Below are positions 34,630 through 48,892 of a stretch of DNA of 64,000 bases, in pieces. The position numbers and the translations under genes were made by a program. This DNA comes from Gordionus sp. m RMFG-2023 (Eukaryota > Nematomorpha > Gordioida > Chordodea > Parachordodidae), in assembly GCF_954871325.1 (NCBI RefSeq), contig NC_088778.1, forward strand, positions 11,851,882-11,915,881. Direction: 5' to 3'. The notes beneath the pieces are model-generated. The model saw nothing but the letters and a program-made list of their open reading frames with translations, had not been told where the DNA came from and searched no databases. Each line of letters starts with the position of its first letter. Position 1 is the stretch's first letter.

Positions 34630-36961
34630 TTCACCCCCCTCTCCCCAGAAAATATTTATGGAAGAAAAATTAATAAAATTAATAACTTTAAAATAAAGAC
34701 TACATTTCAAATTAGAAAAAGAGAATTATTATATTAAAAAATGTGTAAATCCAAAATTATTTTTTTAAAATCTAATAGAGCTGCCTACAATAGGTGGGCT
34801 TAAAGATCTATAATAAAATTTATTGGAAAAAACCCAACCTAATAGTCACCCTCCCCTTAGCAAGATCCTGGAAGTAAATATATTATAACTTTTCTGATGT
34901 CATGTTTTTCGATAAAATATTAATAAACATCCTTGTAATGTAATTCTCACTTATAGTATAATGTTAAAAAAAAATTTGATCAATTTTAATTTTTATTATA
35001 TAATATATTCGAAAATAAAATGTATAATATAATATAATATATTAAATTTAAAATATATTGGCAACACATCTGTCAATGGACGCTATTTTATAAATATTGA
35101 TGTTAATGTATCATAATTTTGTTGGTAAAAACTAAATAATTTTTTAAAAAATTGAGTAAAATTAATCTAGTCTTAGTTTATTCAAAATGTTGTAAAATTT
35201 AAATTTGAAAAAAAATATTTAAATCTACATTTAAATGATGATTTAAAAAATTGACAAAAAAACAAATATAGTTTGCAAATTTTCTATCACTTTATATATG
35301 GTAGCATCAGAGAAATTATCATTCTTTTTGAACCGCATTTATTCGGTCGAATTATGGAAGAAAACAAAAGTATATTATTTTAAAATATGCTTGAACTTTT
35401 TTTCATAATATACAAAAATTATCAGGTGTTTTATGAAAAAAAATAGATATAAAAATTGCAATTTTATAAATAATATTAGTTTATATTTATCAAAGACCCG
35501 CGCTTCCAAATTTTAGACCCGATCCAGATTTTAAAAAAAATAATTTTCAAACCTAGCCCGGTTTTTTATTATTGATTCTTTTACGGCCTAACCCATTTTT
35601 GAGTTATTTTTGGTCTGTTTTGTAAATTGTTTCACAGGTAGATTGAAATTAGGCACAGTAAATGATTATGGCCCAACTCAAGGAAATTATTTTTAATCAC
35701 ATGACTGTCAGATTTGACATTTTATTAATAAATCATTTTTAATATACCTTAACCCTAACCCATATCTCTCAAACCTTTAATTAACCCTGCCTAGCCCATA
35801 TCTATCGAACCTTTAAACTAGTTACTTGTTTAACTTTAAAAATATTTCATCCAATTAAAAAATAGTCGCAGGTATCTTGAATTGCATTATTATCGCAGTA
35901 AATGAATATGTCTCATTAATTAAAAAAAAATTTAAAAATATTAAATCGGATGCCTCACGTTAATTTTTTTGAAATAAATCTGTATTTGATCCGGACAGCA
36001 GTTCTCTGGTATTTTTTTATTATTATTTCATTTAAAAAAACTGTTTAAATACTGATACATTAAATTTTCAATATATCTTGATGAGATACAAAAAGGTAAT
36101 AAATTTCCGATGAAATATTTTTAAAAAAATTGATAACTGCTAACATAAATTATATATTGTTTTCAATCATTAGCAACGAGCCACAGACTGATATTAAATC
36201 CCGGAGAGAAAAAGAGTACGATTTTATAAACCTAAACCGGGATTAAAAATATTAAAAAATAAGAAACCCAAGTGAATGCCGCATTTTTTACTCAAACTAA
36301 ATAGCATTATTCAGAATAAATTTTTGAAGTCTGGCAACCTGCATAGTAACGAATTCAGGCTCATAGTCATACCCAGTAAAAGTGGCGCTCTTTCTATTAA
36401 GAATCATTATAAAATAAATGTATAAATGTATAAAAAAATGTATAAAAAAATTTGAATTTTTTGAGTATTTGAAATGTACATAAATTTATAAAAATTATTG
36501 ATTAGAAATTGCCCAATTTATAATATATAGATTATATTTAAAAAATTCTAATGATAAATATATAGAATCATTAATATAAAATATTCTTAAGAAATATTGC
36601 AATGTATAAATATAGAAAGCGGCAAGGTATTTATTTACGAAAAAAGTATATATACAATCTCCTTTGTGATTGAAGTATTTTTTCAATGATTTCATCAGTA
36701 TTGGCATCAAATCTCTGTGCATATATTTAGAAGGTCTAACCCATTTGATTTATAATTTATAAATATCTCATCAACATTTGACTGATTTTTTTAAGCTCTA
36801 AATACTTTCGGCGATTTTTATATCATTTTTTTAAAAGAGATTGCATAAAATACTGCTATTAATAAATTATTTGCTTATACATTCTAATGCAAAGAAAATA
36901 TTGAGTTCAATAAAGCGTTTTCTTCTGAAGAGACAAGCAATTTTGCTCTTTCACTAAGAAC
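34630..36961. other. AT-rich intergenic region with a GC-rich MITE scrap
   Basis: At 35494-35720 CAAAGACCCGC and several CCCGATCC and CTAGCCCGG boxes look like a decayed piece of the family near 49800-50058; both share an AATTGTTTCA stretch. The rest holds nothing recognisable. Confidence 0.4.
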
Positions 36962-37184
36962 TAGTGTTATTAAATGGCTCGTTTTAGCCGATTTTTAAAA
37001 ACGGCTAACTCAATATTCCACCCAGAAAAATATTACCCAAACCTGAAGATTTTGCTCATAGAAGGAACAAAGGTCTATACATACATTTTTAAAATCTTGA
37101 GGCTTGGGAAATATTTTTTCGGGCTAAAATATTGAGTTAGCCGTTTTTAAAAATCGGCTCAAAACGAGCCGTTTAACAACACTA
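36962..37184. mobile_element. TAGTGTTG-family palindromic MITE with TSD
   Basis: Left TAGTGTTATTAAATGGCTCG and right CGAGCCGTTTAACAACACTA, flanked by CTAAGAAC (36954-36961) and TTAAGAAC (37185-37192), seven of eight matching. This copy gives the best support that the family moves with an 8-bp target duplication, as hAT elements do. The palindromic ends GGCTCGTTTTAGCCGATTTT could fold into a hairpin. Confidence 0.85.
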
Positions 37185-37192
37185 TTAAGAAC

Positions 37193-40100
37193 ACTCATAA
37201 TAGGTATTTAATTATATCATAAAATTAGTGATTACTTAAAGACAAAGATTTTTAAAATATTTTAATAATCTGCATTTTGGCCTTGAGAGGGGGGATTTGT
37301 CCCCTCTCCCCACCTCTGGTAAACGTCTGAGCAAATTTAATTATTGTGTTAATATCCATTTATAAATAATATCTCAATTAGTATTTATATATAATATTTA
37401 CATAGTATATTTCGTTCTAATAAGGATCCAAAATAAATTTCTAATCTAGTTGTTATTATGTCAAATTTTATATATACACGACAATTCACCTATGACGTAG
37501 CGGGATATAAATCCATGAGGATTTGGAATCTCAATTTTAAATTATTTATTGAGAGCGATTTTTAAATTTAATCAAAATTGACCTGAAATGTTTTCGGGAA
37601 TGTATAAACTACCCACTCTGTGGATTTTAATCAATTTACCGCATAGTTCTGAAGTTTCACATGCTCTTAATTTGTATTAAATATATTCTTTCGAATCCTC
37701 ACGTATTTTATATTCAGTTACGAGATCATGAGTACTTACATTAACAAGATATAAATTAATTATCCATATTCTCGTCATTATCTTTATTTAATATAACTGT
37801 ATAATCATTGGTGAGACATTATATTTTTAAAAATAATCAGTATTTTAGATTGAATGTAAATGACATATAATTTGATTTTATTTCTTTAAACTTTCATCAA
37901 CATTATAAGGTAAAAATTTTATCCGATTTAAATTTTAGTGTGCTGTGGCGTGGTAGATGGTGTATATTTTTATAATTTCTCTTACTTCACTCTATGCCAA
38001 TGTCATCCTCATCTTTAACTGACGAGTCGGCGTTCATAATATAATAGAGTTATAAAATAAAATGAATTGATTAGAATAAACAAATATTTTAGGTAGCTTA
38101 TAGGAGGGGAAGTTGAGGGACTCCCAGCCAAAGACCTTCAAAAATTGGATGTTTATAAGAAATATTATTACATAGATGAAAAGTATCACCGATACTGTTA
38201 GATACAAAAAAATGTATAGTAATAATATTGTAAATTTGTATTTATTTTATAAATCGATCATTATTTATATTTTTTAAAAAAATATTTTTAAAAAAAATGA
38301 ATTAGTGGAAGAGTTACCAATGTCAAATAGAAAAGAAATCTCCAGTTGCAGGTTTATATAATTAATTTACATTATCATAATGAAATCCTAGGTGATAAAC
38401 TTAAAAGCCCGCCTTCTACCGTCCCGTGAAGATTTTTAAAACTGTTTTTCGGCTAGGCCTGTAAATCTTAAAATAATTTTATACAAATTGTCCTGTCCAT
38501 AAGAATTTTTAATTAAGAAAAAGACAAAATTTGCTCAATTATAAACTTTAAAATATTTGCGAAAGGCCATGCGTAAAAATATTTCACACAAGTTGCTAGG
38601 CCCGGTTCCAAAATTATCTGGTCTTTCGGGCGTGGTCGCATATGGCAACCAATCACTTTCACGAGGTAAGTTTATTTATGGATCATATTTTACCGGTGAA
38701 AAAAATATTATATAGAATTTGTAAGCATATTTCACTTTGATTGTGAATCTAATTTTCTAACTATTTCGTTTCGTGTCTCGATTATTATTTACTTCGAATC
38801 AGTCAATATTAAGGCAAGTGATTTAGAAAACTGCCATTTCTATTTCATAGAAAAATACATATATTAATGGTTTATTTTCTTTTTCAATATAAAATGATAA
38901 GATGGAGTTGAAACCTTATAAAAATAATAAAGAATTTATTTACCTTTTATAATAATATTCTTATCTTTAAGAAAAAATATTATTTTTTTCTTTTACTAAT
39001 TTCTCATCGTTTTTGCTTTGAATTAAAAAATTACACCAGAAACCTGCAGAAGTCGAATTATTTATTCTCGTTAGGATTTAATTTATTTTTTCTCTCTTTT
39101 TCAAGCTTGGCCAGCTTAAAAATATATATTTGTTTCCAGAGTTTTTTTTTGATACTTATGCTCCTGACCAATTTTTTTTCCTCATTCATAGTATGCCTTT
39201 ATATTTTATTTTTCTTATGCAGCACATCTCTTTTTTTGTTTATCAAACTAAATCATTGTTTTTAAAAATTCCACTTTCGAAAGCATTTTAAAAAAAAATT
39301 GTTAACATTTCGATATTTTAGTTCGAGTAATTTTTGTCCAGTATCCTGTTTTCATTTAAATTTTGGTCCGGTGCCTTTTTGTGCAGCTTTTTATACGGGG
39401 TATTTTGGTTCGGGATATTTTTTTACAGGTCTTTTATATTTCTGTTTGATTATCAATCCAATGGAATACACCTTTATTTTTAAATTTTGCTTTGTTATTA
39501 ATCCAAATTATTTTTTTGCTATAATATTTTACATTTAAAAAAAAAATCCCCAATTTTTCTTCCCAAATGAATGTTAAATTATTGAATGGGAAAGGATCTT
39601 AGATTAGTTCTAATAGCGTCACTAACTTATATTATTAAGGGATGCTAACATGATTTTATTTTCTTTGTAAAAAAAAGATGGCTCCGGTGAAAAATATTCT
39701 AATCTCAAATAAATTTGATTTGTCAGTGCCATGCTGAGCTATCGACGCCATTGATCTATTTTCTTATTTATTTTAACTTTTTAGTTAATATAAGATCTTG
39801 AAAATATTAAAAAGTATAAAAAACATCACCCTAACCCTTGTATATTATAAAATAAAAAATTTACCGAAATTCTCATATCCAGTAGACACCGTTTTAAATA
39901 AAAATTTAAATTCTAAATGTGCAAACAAATTCTAGTTTATAATAGAATCGTAAAAAAAAATAACTCAAAATAAAAATCATAGAAACAATTTGTTAGTTTG
40001 TTTCATTAAAAATATATATAAAATAATTATTATTGGTGGTAATTACATGCAACCAGTAAGCAACTACGTGTAATTTGTAATATGTTAAACTCCACCCCCT

Positions 40101-40550
40101 ACATAATAACTTTCTGCGAGGGCTTGCATCAAGTAATGTCTTACACAATCACACAATGCAAACCCAAAAAACATATTTGAAAGAATGCAACTGGTACATT
40201 ATATATTCAAAAATTTATTGAAAAATTGTCTCAAAATAAATTAATAATATGGTCAGACAGAAGAAACTTCTATCTTTCCCATTATAGCATAGTCCCAGGT
40301 GAACAACTGATAAGTTATAATTGGGTTTAACTAAACTGAAAATGCCTAGATAAACTACGAATGCCTAAATAAACTGCAAATGCTGAAGGTATAAATTATC
40401 TATGTGATATAAATTTTTACTTTCAAATTTAATATTAAAAAGATTGCAATATGATAAATTTTTGATTATAAATATTAAAAATATACATACTATATCTATA
40501 GAAAAAATATTTTAAAAATCAATATTTAAAAAGAAAGTTATTAAAAAAAT
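37193..40550. other. AT-rich intergenic region
   Basis: No convincing gene. GC-richer scraps near 38400-38470 and 38600-38640 may be MITE debris. The open frame at 39299-39538 is a T-rich Phe/Tyr stretch without codon structure and is not called. Confidence 0.4.
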
Positions 40551-40559
40551 AACTACTTA

Positions 40560-41690
40560 GGTTATGTTGGTGGGATGACCCATGTAAAATATACAGTTGG
40601 ATCGGCAAATTTTGATCGATATTCTTGGTCGTATATAGAAAACCTCTTTTGGGTCACCTGTGATTAAACATAAGCTGTGCCCCATTGTTTTGAATAATTT
40701 TGGGGCGGCAAATGATCTACAGATCATTGTGTTTTCTGCTCTTATCTTGTAGTTGAAGAAAGGATCTAGAAAAACGATCGACACAAGTAGAGTTCCAAGC
40801 TAGCTTTGTTCTAGGGGACTAGGGTCATCCCATCGGGTTTGATTTTACTGCAAGAGCTGAGGGCTGAGGGTTTAATGTGGAAGAAATATTTATAGATCTC
40901 AATCTTCTATGAATGATCGGATTATGGCATAGTGCCTATGTATCTGCCTTTTGGAAAGCAACAGTGTAAAGAGTGGTAACCTGAACTAGACTATCGAATG
41001 TGTATCACAGAAGCAACATGATGTCGGTGTTATGATTTCGCAGCCTAATTAAAGACCGATAGCAATTCTAAGTTCTTTGTTAAATTGGAACTAGATATTA
41101 TTTCTAACCATTCTTAACCTAGTTGGCATATAGCTGAGGCTATAATTATTTGATATGGCAAAGGAGTCGTATTGTTGGATTTTGCATATTCAGGGTTAGG
41201 TTTAGGTGAAGAAAGAGCAATAGATTTTAAACAGCGAGTCTTTTTGAAAATTTGGATATGAGCCGCTTGGAGCGTTTTTGCTCAAGAGGTCTAAAGCCGC
41301 GATATAATATAGATTAATAATATTCGAGGTGTGTAACGAAATTTAGACCGTAGTGTTGTTAAACGGCTCGTTTTGAGCCGATTTTTAAAAAGGGCTAACA
41401 CAGAAAAATATTAAGCATCAAGATTTTGATCATAGAAGTAACAAATGTCTATACATATATTATCAAAATCTCGAGGCTTAGGCAATATTTTTCAGGCTAA
41501 AATATTGAGTTAGCCGTTTTTAAAATCGGCTTAAAACGTGCCATTTAACAACACTACACCGAGGATATAAAGGCTCAAACTCTTAAGGAAATAGGCGGAT
41601 GGAGACCTATACCATCAAGCTTTGATGGAAGGGCAGCTTCTTATGAAATAAACAAGGAATTAAATAAAATTATTGGATATATTTGATAAT
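40560..41690. other. Unassigned less AT-rich segment, probably decayed element
   Basis: Base composition is more balanced than the surroundings, suggesting former coding sequence, but all frames are broken. After a MITE at 41351-41556, a plus-strand reading AQTLKEIGGWRPIPSSFDG and onward to a stop near 41687 continues for about 40 residues. I recognise no family with confidence. Confidence 0.3.
41351..41556. mobile_element. TAGTGTTG-family palindromic MITE
   Basis: Left TAGTGTTGTTAAACGGCTCG, close to the family consensus, and right GTGCCATTTAACAACACTA. It interrupts the unassigned segment at 40560-41690. The target duplication is ambiguous. Confidence 0.8.
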
Positions 41691-41999
41691 GAAGTTCTTA
41701 AATCAAATAATAATTGGTTTAAATCCTATGCAGCAGAGCCTGGAATTTTCTAGGGGGGTTTGGGGAGGAGAGGTATTTTTTTTATATTGAATTATTTTTT
41801 TGGAACGTTACAAATTTATTAGAACGAATCATCATATAAAATTTATAGCCAATCATATTTTAAAAATTGACAATTATTTTTTTTTATATTTATAATTACT
41901 ATTTGATTAAATAATAAAATGAACATTTCCCACATGTCCCAATTAATTTATGTTTTCTCACTGATAAGTAAAATAATTTTTAATCTCACATATGCCAAA

Positions 42000-44900
42000 T
42001 ACTATATTCTATGAATAAGCATTATAACTATGAGTAAGAAACTATTCTCATGAGGCAATATTCATTACATATTTTATGGTACATAGTTGTTGTAATCAAC
42101 TTTACTAAACCTTTACGTAAACTGTGATTGTAATCAACTATTAAACATTTAAGTTAATTAAGAAATCAACTTTAGTATATATAATTTCATTTAAATGTTC
42201 ACCACGACACAGTTGTTGTCATCCACTTTATTAACATTTATGTTAATTAAGAGAACAACTTTCGTATATACAATTTATGTTTAAATGTTATTTCAGTTAC
42301 TTAAGCCATGTTCCTTCCCGATAATTTAAGTTAATTAAGACAACGATTTTTTTTTATATATAATAATAATTTCACATTCATATCCCCTTCTTTTAATGTG
42401 GTCATTGTGGAGGATCCCAGTGGTTTCGTTCTCGAACGCTATGCATCAATTTCGCACTTACATTTTATATTTGATTACCTTTTTCCCACTTTTTATTTTT
42501 ATTATCGAATAAACGAGCCCATATAATATGTCCTACTAGAAAATTTCTAGCATTGCTTCTTGGTTTTAAATAAATCCAAGGGCACTCTGGTCCTTCGACC
42601 CAAAAATAATTTAGCAAGCATTACACTTTCGCAGTTCCTGGGATTATTATAATATAAAATGACCATTCAAACATCATCTTTTTCTTGTTTGACCTTTTTA
42701 ATCTATTTTCACTAAGGCTGCCATCCTCTTAGCCTGGCCATTAGAGCTAGCAGGATATGGTGGAGCCAGCACATGTTTTTGTTATTTGCAACGAAGTACA
42801 AAAATGTCGAAAAATTTTAATTATAAAGGCCTGACCCTCATTAGACACAATAATTTTTGGAATCCCAAATTTGGCCCGCACTTTTTGTAATACATTGATG
42901 ACAATCCTGGTCGTTAACCCATGAACTTCTTCATATTAATCCACTTAGAATATAAATCCACAATTAGAAAATACTTCTTTTTTTATCCAAATCAAAAAAT
43001 CAATGTAAACAGTTTCCACGGTTAACTTGACTTTGACCACACACTGCCCACTTCTTTATGAGGCATGGAGGCACAGGTATTACATGGAACACATTTATTT
43101 GCAATTTTTTCGATTTCCATATTCAATCCAGGCCACCAAACATATTTACGCGATTACGATTTCATTTTATCTATGCCTTGATGACCGGCATGTAATAAAT
43201 ATAAAATCTTATCGCGCAATTTAAATGGTATTACAGCACGATTTCCATGCATTGTACAATCGCCCACATTTGGCAATTTTATATACAAATCAAGTCTGTT
43301 TTTCCAATTTTTTACACCTGTTAAACAACTTGTCTTTCAAGGTATTTAATTTAAGATTTTTCCAGGTAGGACCTCCTTTTAATATACAGGATAAAGTATG
43401 AATCACGCATCTTCACTATCCATAATTTTACTATCTGGGACAAAATATCCTTTCCCTCGCCTATATCTAATTTCCATTTGGAACTTCCCAACAGCAACAA
43501 CGATATTGTAATCTCGGGGACCATTAATCTTTGTTATCTTTTTAAACAATTGCATCATTGGCTTATGAACTGTATAAATCACGAATTTTTTACCAATTAA
43601 ATATTCACGACACTTGGTTAAGCCAGCAATAATATTTAACTTCAACAACCCACTGGTTTAATGTGACACGGAAATCGGCGAGCCTTAACTTTTCATTTGA
43701 TTTCTTTACTGGAACCAATGGTGTAGCCCATTCACTATATTCCACCGGCATAATAATACCATTTTTGACCCAACGGTCTAACTCTTTATCAATTTCCTTC
43801 TTCCATCCGAAAGAAAATCGTCTGCATGCTAAAAAAATGGGTGAACATCCTCTTTCAATTTCACATCCACTTGATAATCAATGAGACATTCCATAGTGCC
43901 TTCAAATATTATACCTCATTAAAATAGATATGGCTTCACGAACTTTATTTGATTAATTAACTTTACAATTAAATATTTGATTTTCATTAATTTCAATATT
44001 ATTTTTAGAGCAACACAGCTCAACTATTAATTCGTCGGAAGTTTCGCAAATATCAGAATTAATGAGGGGATTCACGCTCATAAATACATGTCTATTTCAA
44101 GAATTTTACTTCCGATGCTATCCTCAATTATTTTTCGTTCAGCATTATCTACTGCTAAATCACTATTTATTATAAAAATATCTTAAAAATTATTAGGAGA
44201 TCCCAATTTGGCAATCCAATCCTACACCACAAGTTCAACATTTTTTTTCTACCACCCATAAATCAAGAATAAATGTTCTATCATTGGAACCACTCCCAAT
44301 TTGGTTTTACCCAAACCCCAATTTCAGACCTATCAAATTGTCTCACACAACTAGGTTCTTGTTCGAGTGTGCCCTCAGGCCAATATTTATAACAATTTCC
44401 CCAATACATTATCGATATGCTTGCACCGGTATCAAATAACATTTCAATTTTTTTTATATCAATTTTCACATTAAAACGTGGGCATGAACACTGTCCATCC
44501 TCTTTAACAATCATTAGAATTTTATTTATTCTTATCAGAGCTGAATTGTATTTATTATATTTGAATTTTCACTTTCATTATAATTAATATTCATGGCCTA
44601 ATTCTTCCCTAAATTTTGAGGCCTCTGAATATCACTAATCTTTTTATTATAAATCTTCAATGGATTCCCACCTTTTTTCCTACTATAATCCTTTTTTCAG
44701 ATTATTGGTCAATTTAAAATTTTTTATCTCATCAAAATGACAATAAGAATTTTCAACCCTGCATCTTTTTATTCAAGTTAAAATTTGATTTACAACTATC
44801 ATTTCCATGACAATTGTCTTTTTTATTAAATATATCCAAAGGATTTTTTACATCACTATATGTATTAAAAAATTTATTATTATAAATATATGGTCTCTCT

Positions 44901-45750
44901 ACCTTTATATGATTTTCTCGCAAATCCTATAGTCACTGCAATCCCTTCATGGATTGAGCACAATTCAACGAGATGACCCATTTGTTCACATCTCAAGCAC
45001 ACGGGCACTATCTATATTATACATATCTATTTCACTTAGATTCAAGATAATAGGATTTTTTATATTTCGAACCATCGGTTTATCAATACTGGTGGCCTCT
45101 GCGGAAAACCATTTTTAAATTTACTTCCGAAGCAATTTCTTTTTATATGTCCTAAGAAGCGCATCGATGACAAATCGTATTATCTTTATCACTTCTTTGT
45201 GCAGTAAAATTTTCATTAATTTTTCGATCCCTAGAAAAACAAACATTTTTAGTATGACCTTTTCTGCAACAAATAGTACAGTTATCACTAACATTATTAC
45301 CTTTATTTTTTATTATATACATTTCACTAGAAATATTTTTTAAATTCCTTTAATTTCCTTTATTTCTCGTAAAAAAAATTTAATCTTTTATCATTTTCCA
45401 CTTGTTAAATTTCACTTGAATTATTGATTTTTTTTAACTACTATGGGTTCCTCAATTATAGACACAGGTATTTGTTTTATAATTTCTTTCAAAATTAATT
45501 TTAAACTGTAAGTTATCTCTCTCGGTACCACCGCATTTTTACAATTAAGCTGTACTTTACTTGTATTAGCCCTCATTCCAACTGGAAGGTTGTTCCCACG
45601 AGATTCTTTTAATTCTTTCAGAATTAAATTTTAAATATTTATAATATCCTCGGATATATTACCGATGTTTTCAGATGCACAGCCATGGTAATATTATCGA
45701 GATTATTCAACCGAGTTTCTGCGTACTTCGAGATAGGTCTTTATTCCTCG
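42000..45750 (-). mobile_element. Gypsy-type LTR retrotransposon, broken
   Basis: Fossil element on the minus strand. From its 5' side: gag-like zinc knuckles (CLRCEQMGHLVELC pattern, about 44940-45260), a retroviral-type aspartic protease with DTGAS (about 44281-44514), reverse transcriptase and RNase H segments (about 43400-43900), an integrase zinc-binding region (about 43070-43240) and an integrase core piece with SNGQAKR (about 42720-42900). Order and motifs fit Metaviridae/Gypsy. It is broken many times over and is clearly old. Short direct repeats near 42060-42350 (TTAAGTTAATTAAG-like) may belong to a long terminal repeat, but no matching pair was found, so outer borders are approximate. 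Confidence 0.8.
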
Positions 45751-46179
45751 TAAAGAAGATAAGGTCCTCTAATTTATGCTTATACTAATTGATTGTTGCT
45801 AAAATATAAAGTTATTCTAACATATTTGGAAAAAAAACTCCAAAATGTATTTTAAAATATTCGATGCTTCCATGATATTTCTTGGTAACTACTAAAATTA
45901 ATTTTTCATGTTTAGATTTAAATTCTGAAATATATTGGCCTTCAGATACATTTATATCCTCTGAGTAATAACTAAATATTTAATTGATTTATAGGTCATA
46001 ATATTTATAAATTGAATAGAGTCATTTGATGAATCATAATTCATTGATTTGAGTCAAAAATATATCCAAAATGAAATAAAACGGATATTTTAAAGCAATA
46101 TCAATTGAGTCCACGGTTTGTCTAATCAATGTTTAAGGTTTAAAATATTGTAAAAAAATTTACTTTAAATTTTCGTAAG
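45751..46179. other. AT-rich spacer
   Basis: Nothing recognised between the Gypsy fossil and the GGTTCAGGG-flanked segment. Confidence 0.35.
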
Positions 46180-47240
46180 AAAAGAAATATTAATTTTAAC
46201 TTTTTGCAAAAATCTAAAAATCGAAGATGTGAACCCTTCAACAAAAAAAAAACAGGGCCCGAGTTCGTGTTTAGAGTTATTTTAAAAAATGGTTCAGGGT
46301 TTGGTGAGCATGAAGAAATATTGACTCAATATTAATATTATTTTTTATTCTACTCTATATACACATAATTTACTAGCAAAAAATTTAAAAATCCTTTATT
46401 TTACAATCATTTTATTTTTCATTAATACTAATCCAAGAAGTACTCATCAAACAAAATAACATCACAAAACTAAGCAAACTTTACATTTTTTATTTACATA
46501 ATTGCTTATATTTCAATTAAATTTAAAAATTGAATATCTTGAAATATTGGCTTGATTTTATTTTATATCCCAATATTTTATTTTAAAATTGCATAAAAAC
46601 AAAATAGCAACGTATTAAAATGGATGCAAAAAACTGAAAATTTTGAAAAATGCTGAGGAATACTTATTTTTCAACCTGGCATTAGCAGACGCACATCTAC
46701 CCTTCAGAAAGCATGGGATATTCCCCTAAAGTCTCACTCCGTTGATTATCTCTTATCGAGTTATTCATTAGAACAATGTACCAGCCAAGCTATTCTGAAT
46801 TCTAAATCAGGCTATGAATGGCTGTCAACTATCCCAAACAACAATCTCGGTCTTCTTATCACTAATGATGAACTTATAGCTATTTCGCTTCATCTTGGCT
46901 GCGATATATCGCTTCCTTCTAAATGTATTAATATTCTTTATCATCCTATTCCAAAGGCTACTATCCTTTGCATTGTAAATATTCTAAAGGCCTCCTTCTA
47001 CGAGAACATTAATAATTTAATCTCTGAAGCTCTTAAAAGGGCCAGCATTCCGAATTCTAAGCCTAAAAATTCGCTTTTTAATAATAAATTTTCTTATAAA
47101 CAAAAAAATTATAATTTTAAGAAATTTTTAAAATATTTTTTTGATACCTTGAACACAGCCCTGAACTTTTAAAAAGGGTTCTGATTCTGGTTCAACAAGA
47201 ACATAGGGTTCAGGGTCGGAGTTCATAGCCTAGAATAGTT
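46180..47240. mobile_element. Possible composite element with GGTTCAGGG-type flanks
   Basis: GGTTCAGGGTTTGG near 46300 and GGGTTCAGGGTCGGAG near 47205, with related GAACCC-type boxes (for example near 46228), border a segment that contains a LINE fragment (46669-47075). The repeats suggest one element enclosing the LINE piece, but the ends and any duplication are not resolved. Confidence 0.35.
46669..47075 (+). pseudogene. LINE (Jockey/CR1-like) ORF2 C-terminal fragment
   Basis: Translation gives SGYEWLSTIPNNNLGLLITN and then LHLGCDISLPSKCI, followed by HPIPKA and NLISEALKRASIPNSK. This matches the region downstream of the reverse transcriptase in many invertebrate non-LTR retrotransposons (the GYEWL, RLG and C-x-C-G blocks). 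It is the same domain as at 57252-57842 but more diverged. It is a truncated relic with no reverse transcriptase core. Confidence 0.65.
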
Positions 47241-48892
47241 TACAATTAATAATTTTCTCCATTATTTTACTATAGGGGAGAGGGTGCTTGTTTTCTCTTC
47301 GGGGTTTCCCCCCGTTGGCTACGCGCCTGCTTTAATGTAATTGTTGTTGTATTTACAACTTAATAACATTTTATTATTGGGAATTCTTTATGAAACGGCA
47401 CTACCCTTTAAACAAAAAACCTATTTCTTATGGCGACATGGAAGATCCAAGCAAGACTTCATGAACCATCCTATATGTGGCAGTTTATATATATTTGAAC
47501 GATGATGGCAACGCCACTGGGGAACAAGCTAATCCCATAATATGGATTGGGTATCATAGTGGCAGGCAACCCCTGGCGGAGAAATTACCATTTGAATTTT
47601 AGAAAAAATTTAAATATGTTATACCATGCGCAACACATTTATGAGGTAATATTTATTTTTTGAAGATAAGGGCGCTTGACCCGTTAAAGTTTTATTAGAA
47701 TACTCCAGAATCCGGAACAAACATTAAGGTTAGCTAAAACTAAATTAGAAGTTTGTCATAGACTGCAAACAATATTCAAGCTCATAACCCCATCCTAAGC
47801 CAAACTTAAATTCCAAGCCCAATTATTTTTATTACTATATTACACAACATGCGAATGAATGTGATATAACACGTGTTAAAAATGAATAAAAAAACTTACT
47901 ACCAAAATAAAATATTTTTAATCTGTTAAGTTATAATATTTTAAATATTTTTGAATAGTATAATTATAAATAAAGACATTGTTGATTTTTAAGAGGAGAG
48001 AAAGGAGAAAACAAAACAAATAAAAGCGCTAATATATAAATTATCAAAATTATAGTAAATAATTACTAGACCAAGCAAGACTATTCAAAATAGGAAAAAT
48101 AATGAAAAATGTAACCAAATTTATTATTATTTATTATTCTAATTTTTTTTTTAAATATTTTATTTTCACATTTTTCAATTTCCACGATAGAATTTATAGG
48201 TATTAATATAAAAAAAAATTAATTAATTTGGATATTTAAATTTATAAAAACATTGTAAATTTATAAAAAAATTAATGAAATATAAATTTATCGAAAATCG
48301 AATATAGAGTTAATGTTACATCTTTTTTTAAAGTAAATTATAGATAAAGTGATAACTTCCGGTTTAAAACTCGGTTTAGCAAGGTGGATATTTTGTATAA
48401 AATGAATAATATTTATATTATATAATAATATAATATGAAATTGAAATAATAGGATTTTCTTTTTATTCAAATCAAATTTCTGTAGTTATATAGAATCTGT
48501 CCCAGCTGTTCCCATCTAAATGATAGTTTTACTTATTGTTATCCATAATTTCGAAGATGATTACATAAAAAATAAAACCACCTTGGTTGGAGTTCGATTT
48601 TCCTTTAAATTGTATTAAAATTCATTTTTCTCGTATCATTACCTAAATTTAATCCTTTATAGATCATGAAATTGTCAAATTTACGCGAATAGCGACTTCC
48701 AAGCAAAAATTAAGTAAGAGCCTCAATATCAAAAAATCAACTATTAAGAAATCGGACCTATTACACATATCAACAGAAAATATTCTAGGAATCCAACGAC
48801 TAGGTTTCTACTAATTGTTATTGCATATGTTCAAATGATGCATTTAAAAAACATATTTTATTAATTCAATACAAATCACAAGCTTACTGGCA
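47241..48892. other. AT-rich intergenic region with one hAT-type end
   Basis: TTGGCTACGCGCCTG at about 47318-47332 resembles the CGCGCCTG terminal repeat of a hAT lineage. A more balanced patch at 47390-47600 is unrecognised (a short reading IIWIGYHSGRQPLAEKLPF occurs). The rest is plain AT-rich DNA. Confidence 0.35.

Noticed and set aside
39299-39538. 80-codon open frame rich in Phe/Tyr
   Set aside because: T-rich AT-biased sequence with no codon structure, splice context or family match.
40557-40784. Minus-strand open frame of 75 codons
   Set aside because: Part of a decayed segment; no recognisable domain, no start context, and both strands show equal coding-like composition.
42060-42350. 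Long terminal repeat of the Gypsy fossil
   Set aside because: Short internal direct repeats are visible, but no matching copy on the other side was found, so no repeat pair is claimed.
32861-47332. One 14-kb element bounded by CAGGCGCGTA and TACGCGCCTG
   Set aside because: Flanking octamers AAATTACA and CTTTAATG do not match, and the interior is a mixture of unrelated elements; likely two solo ends.
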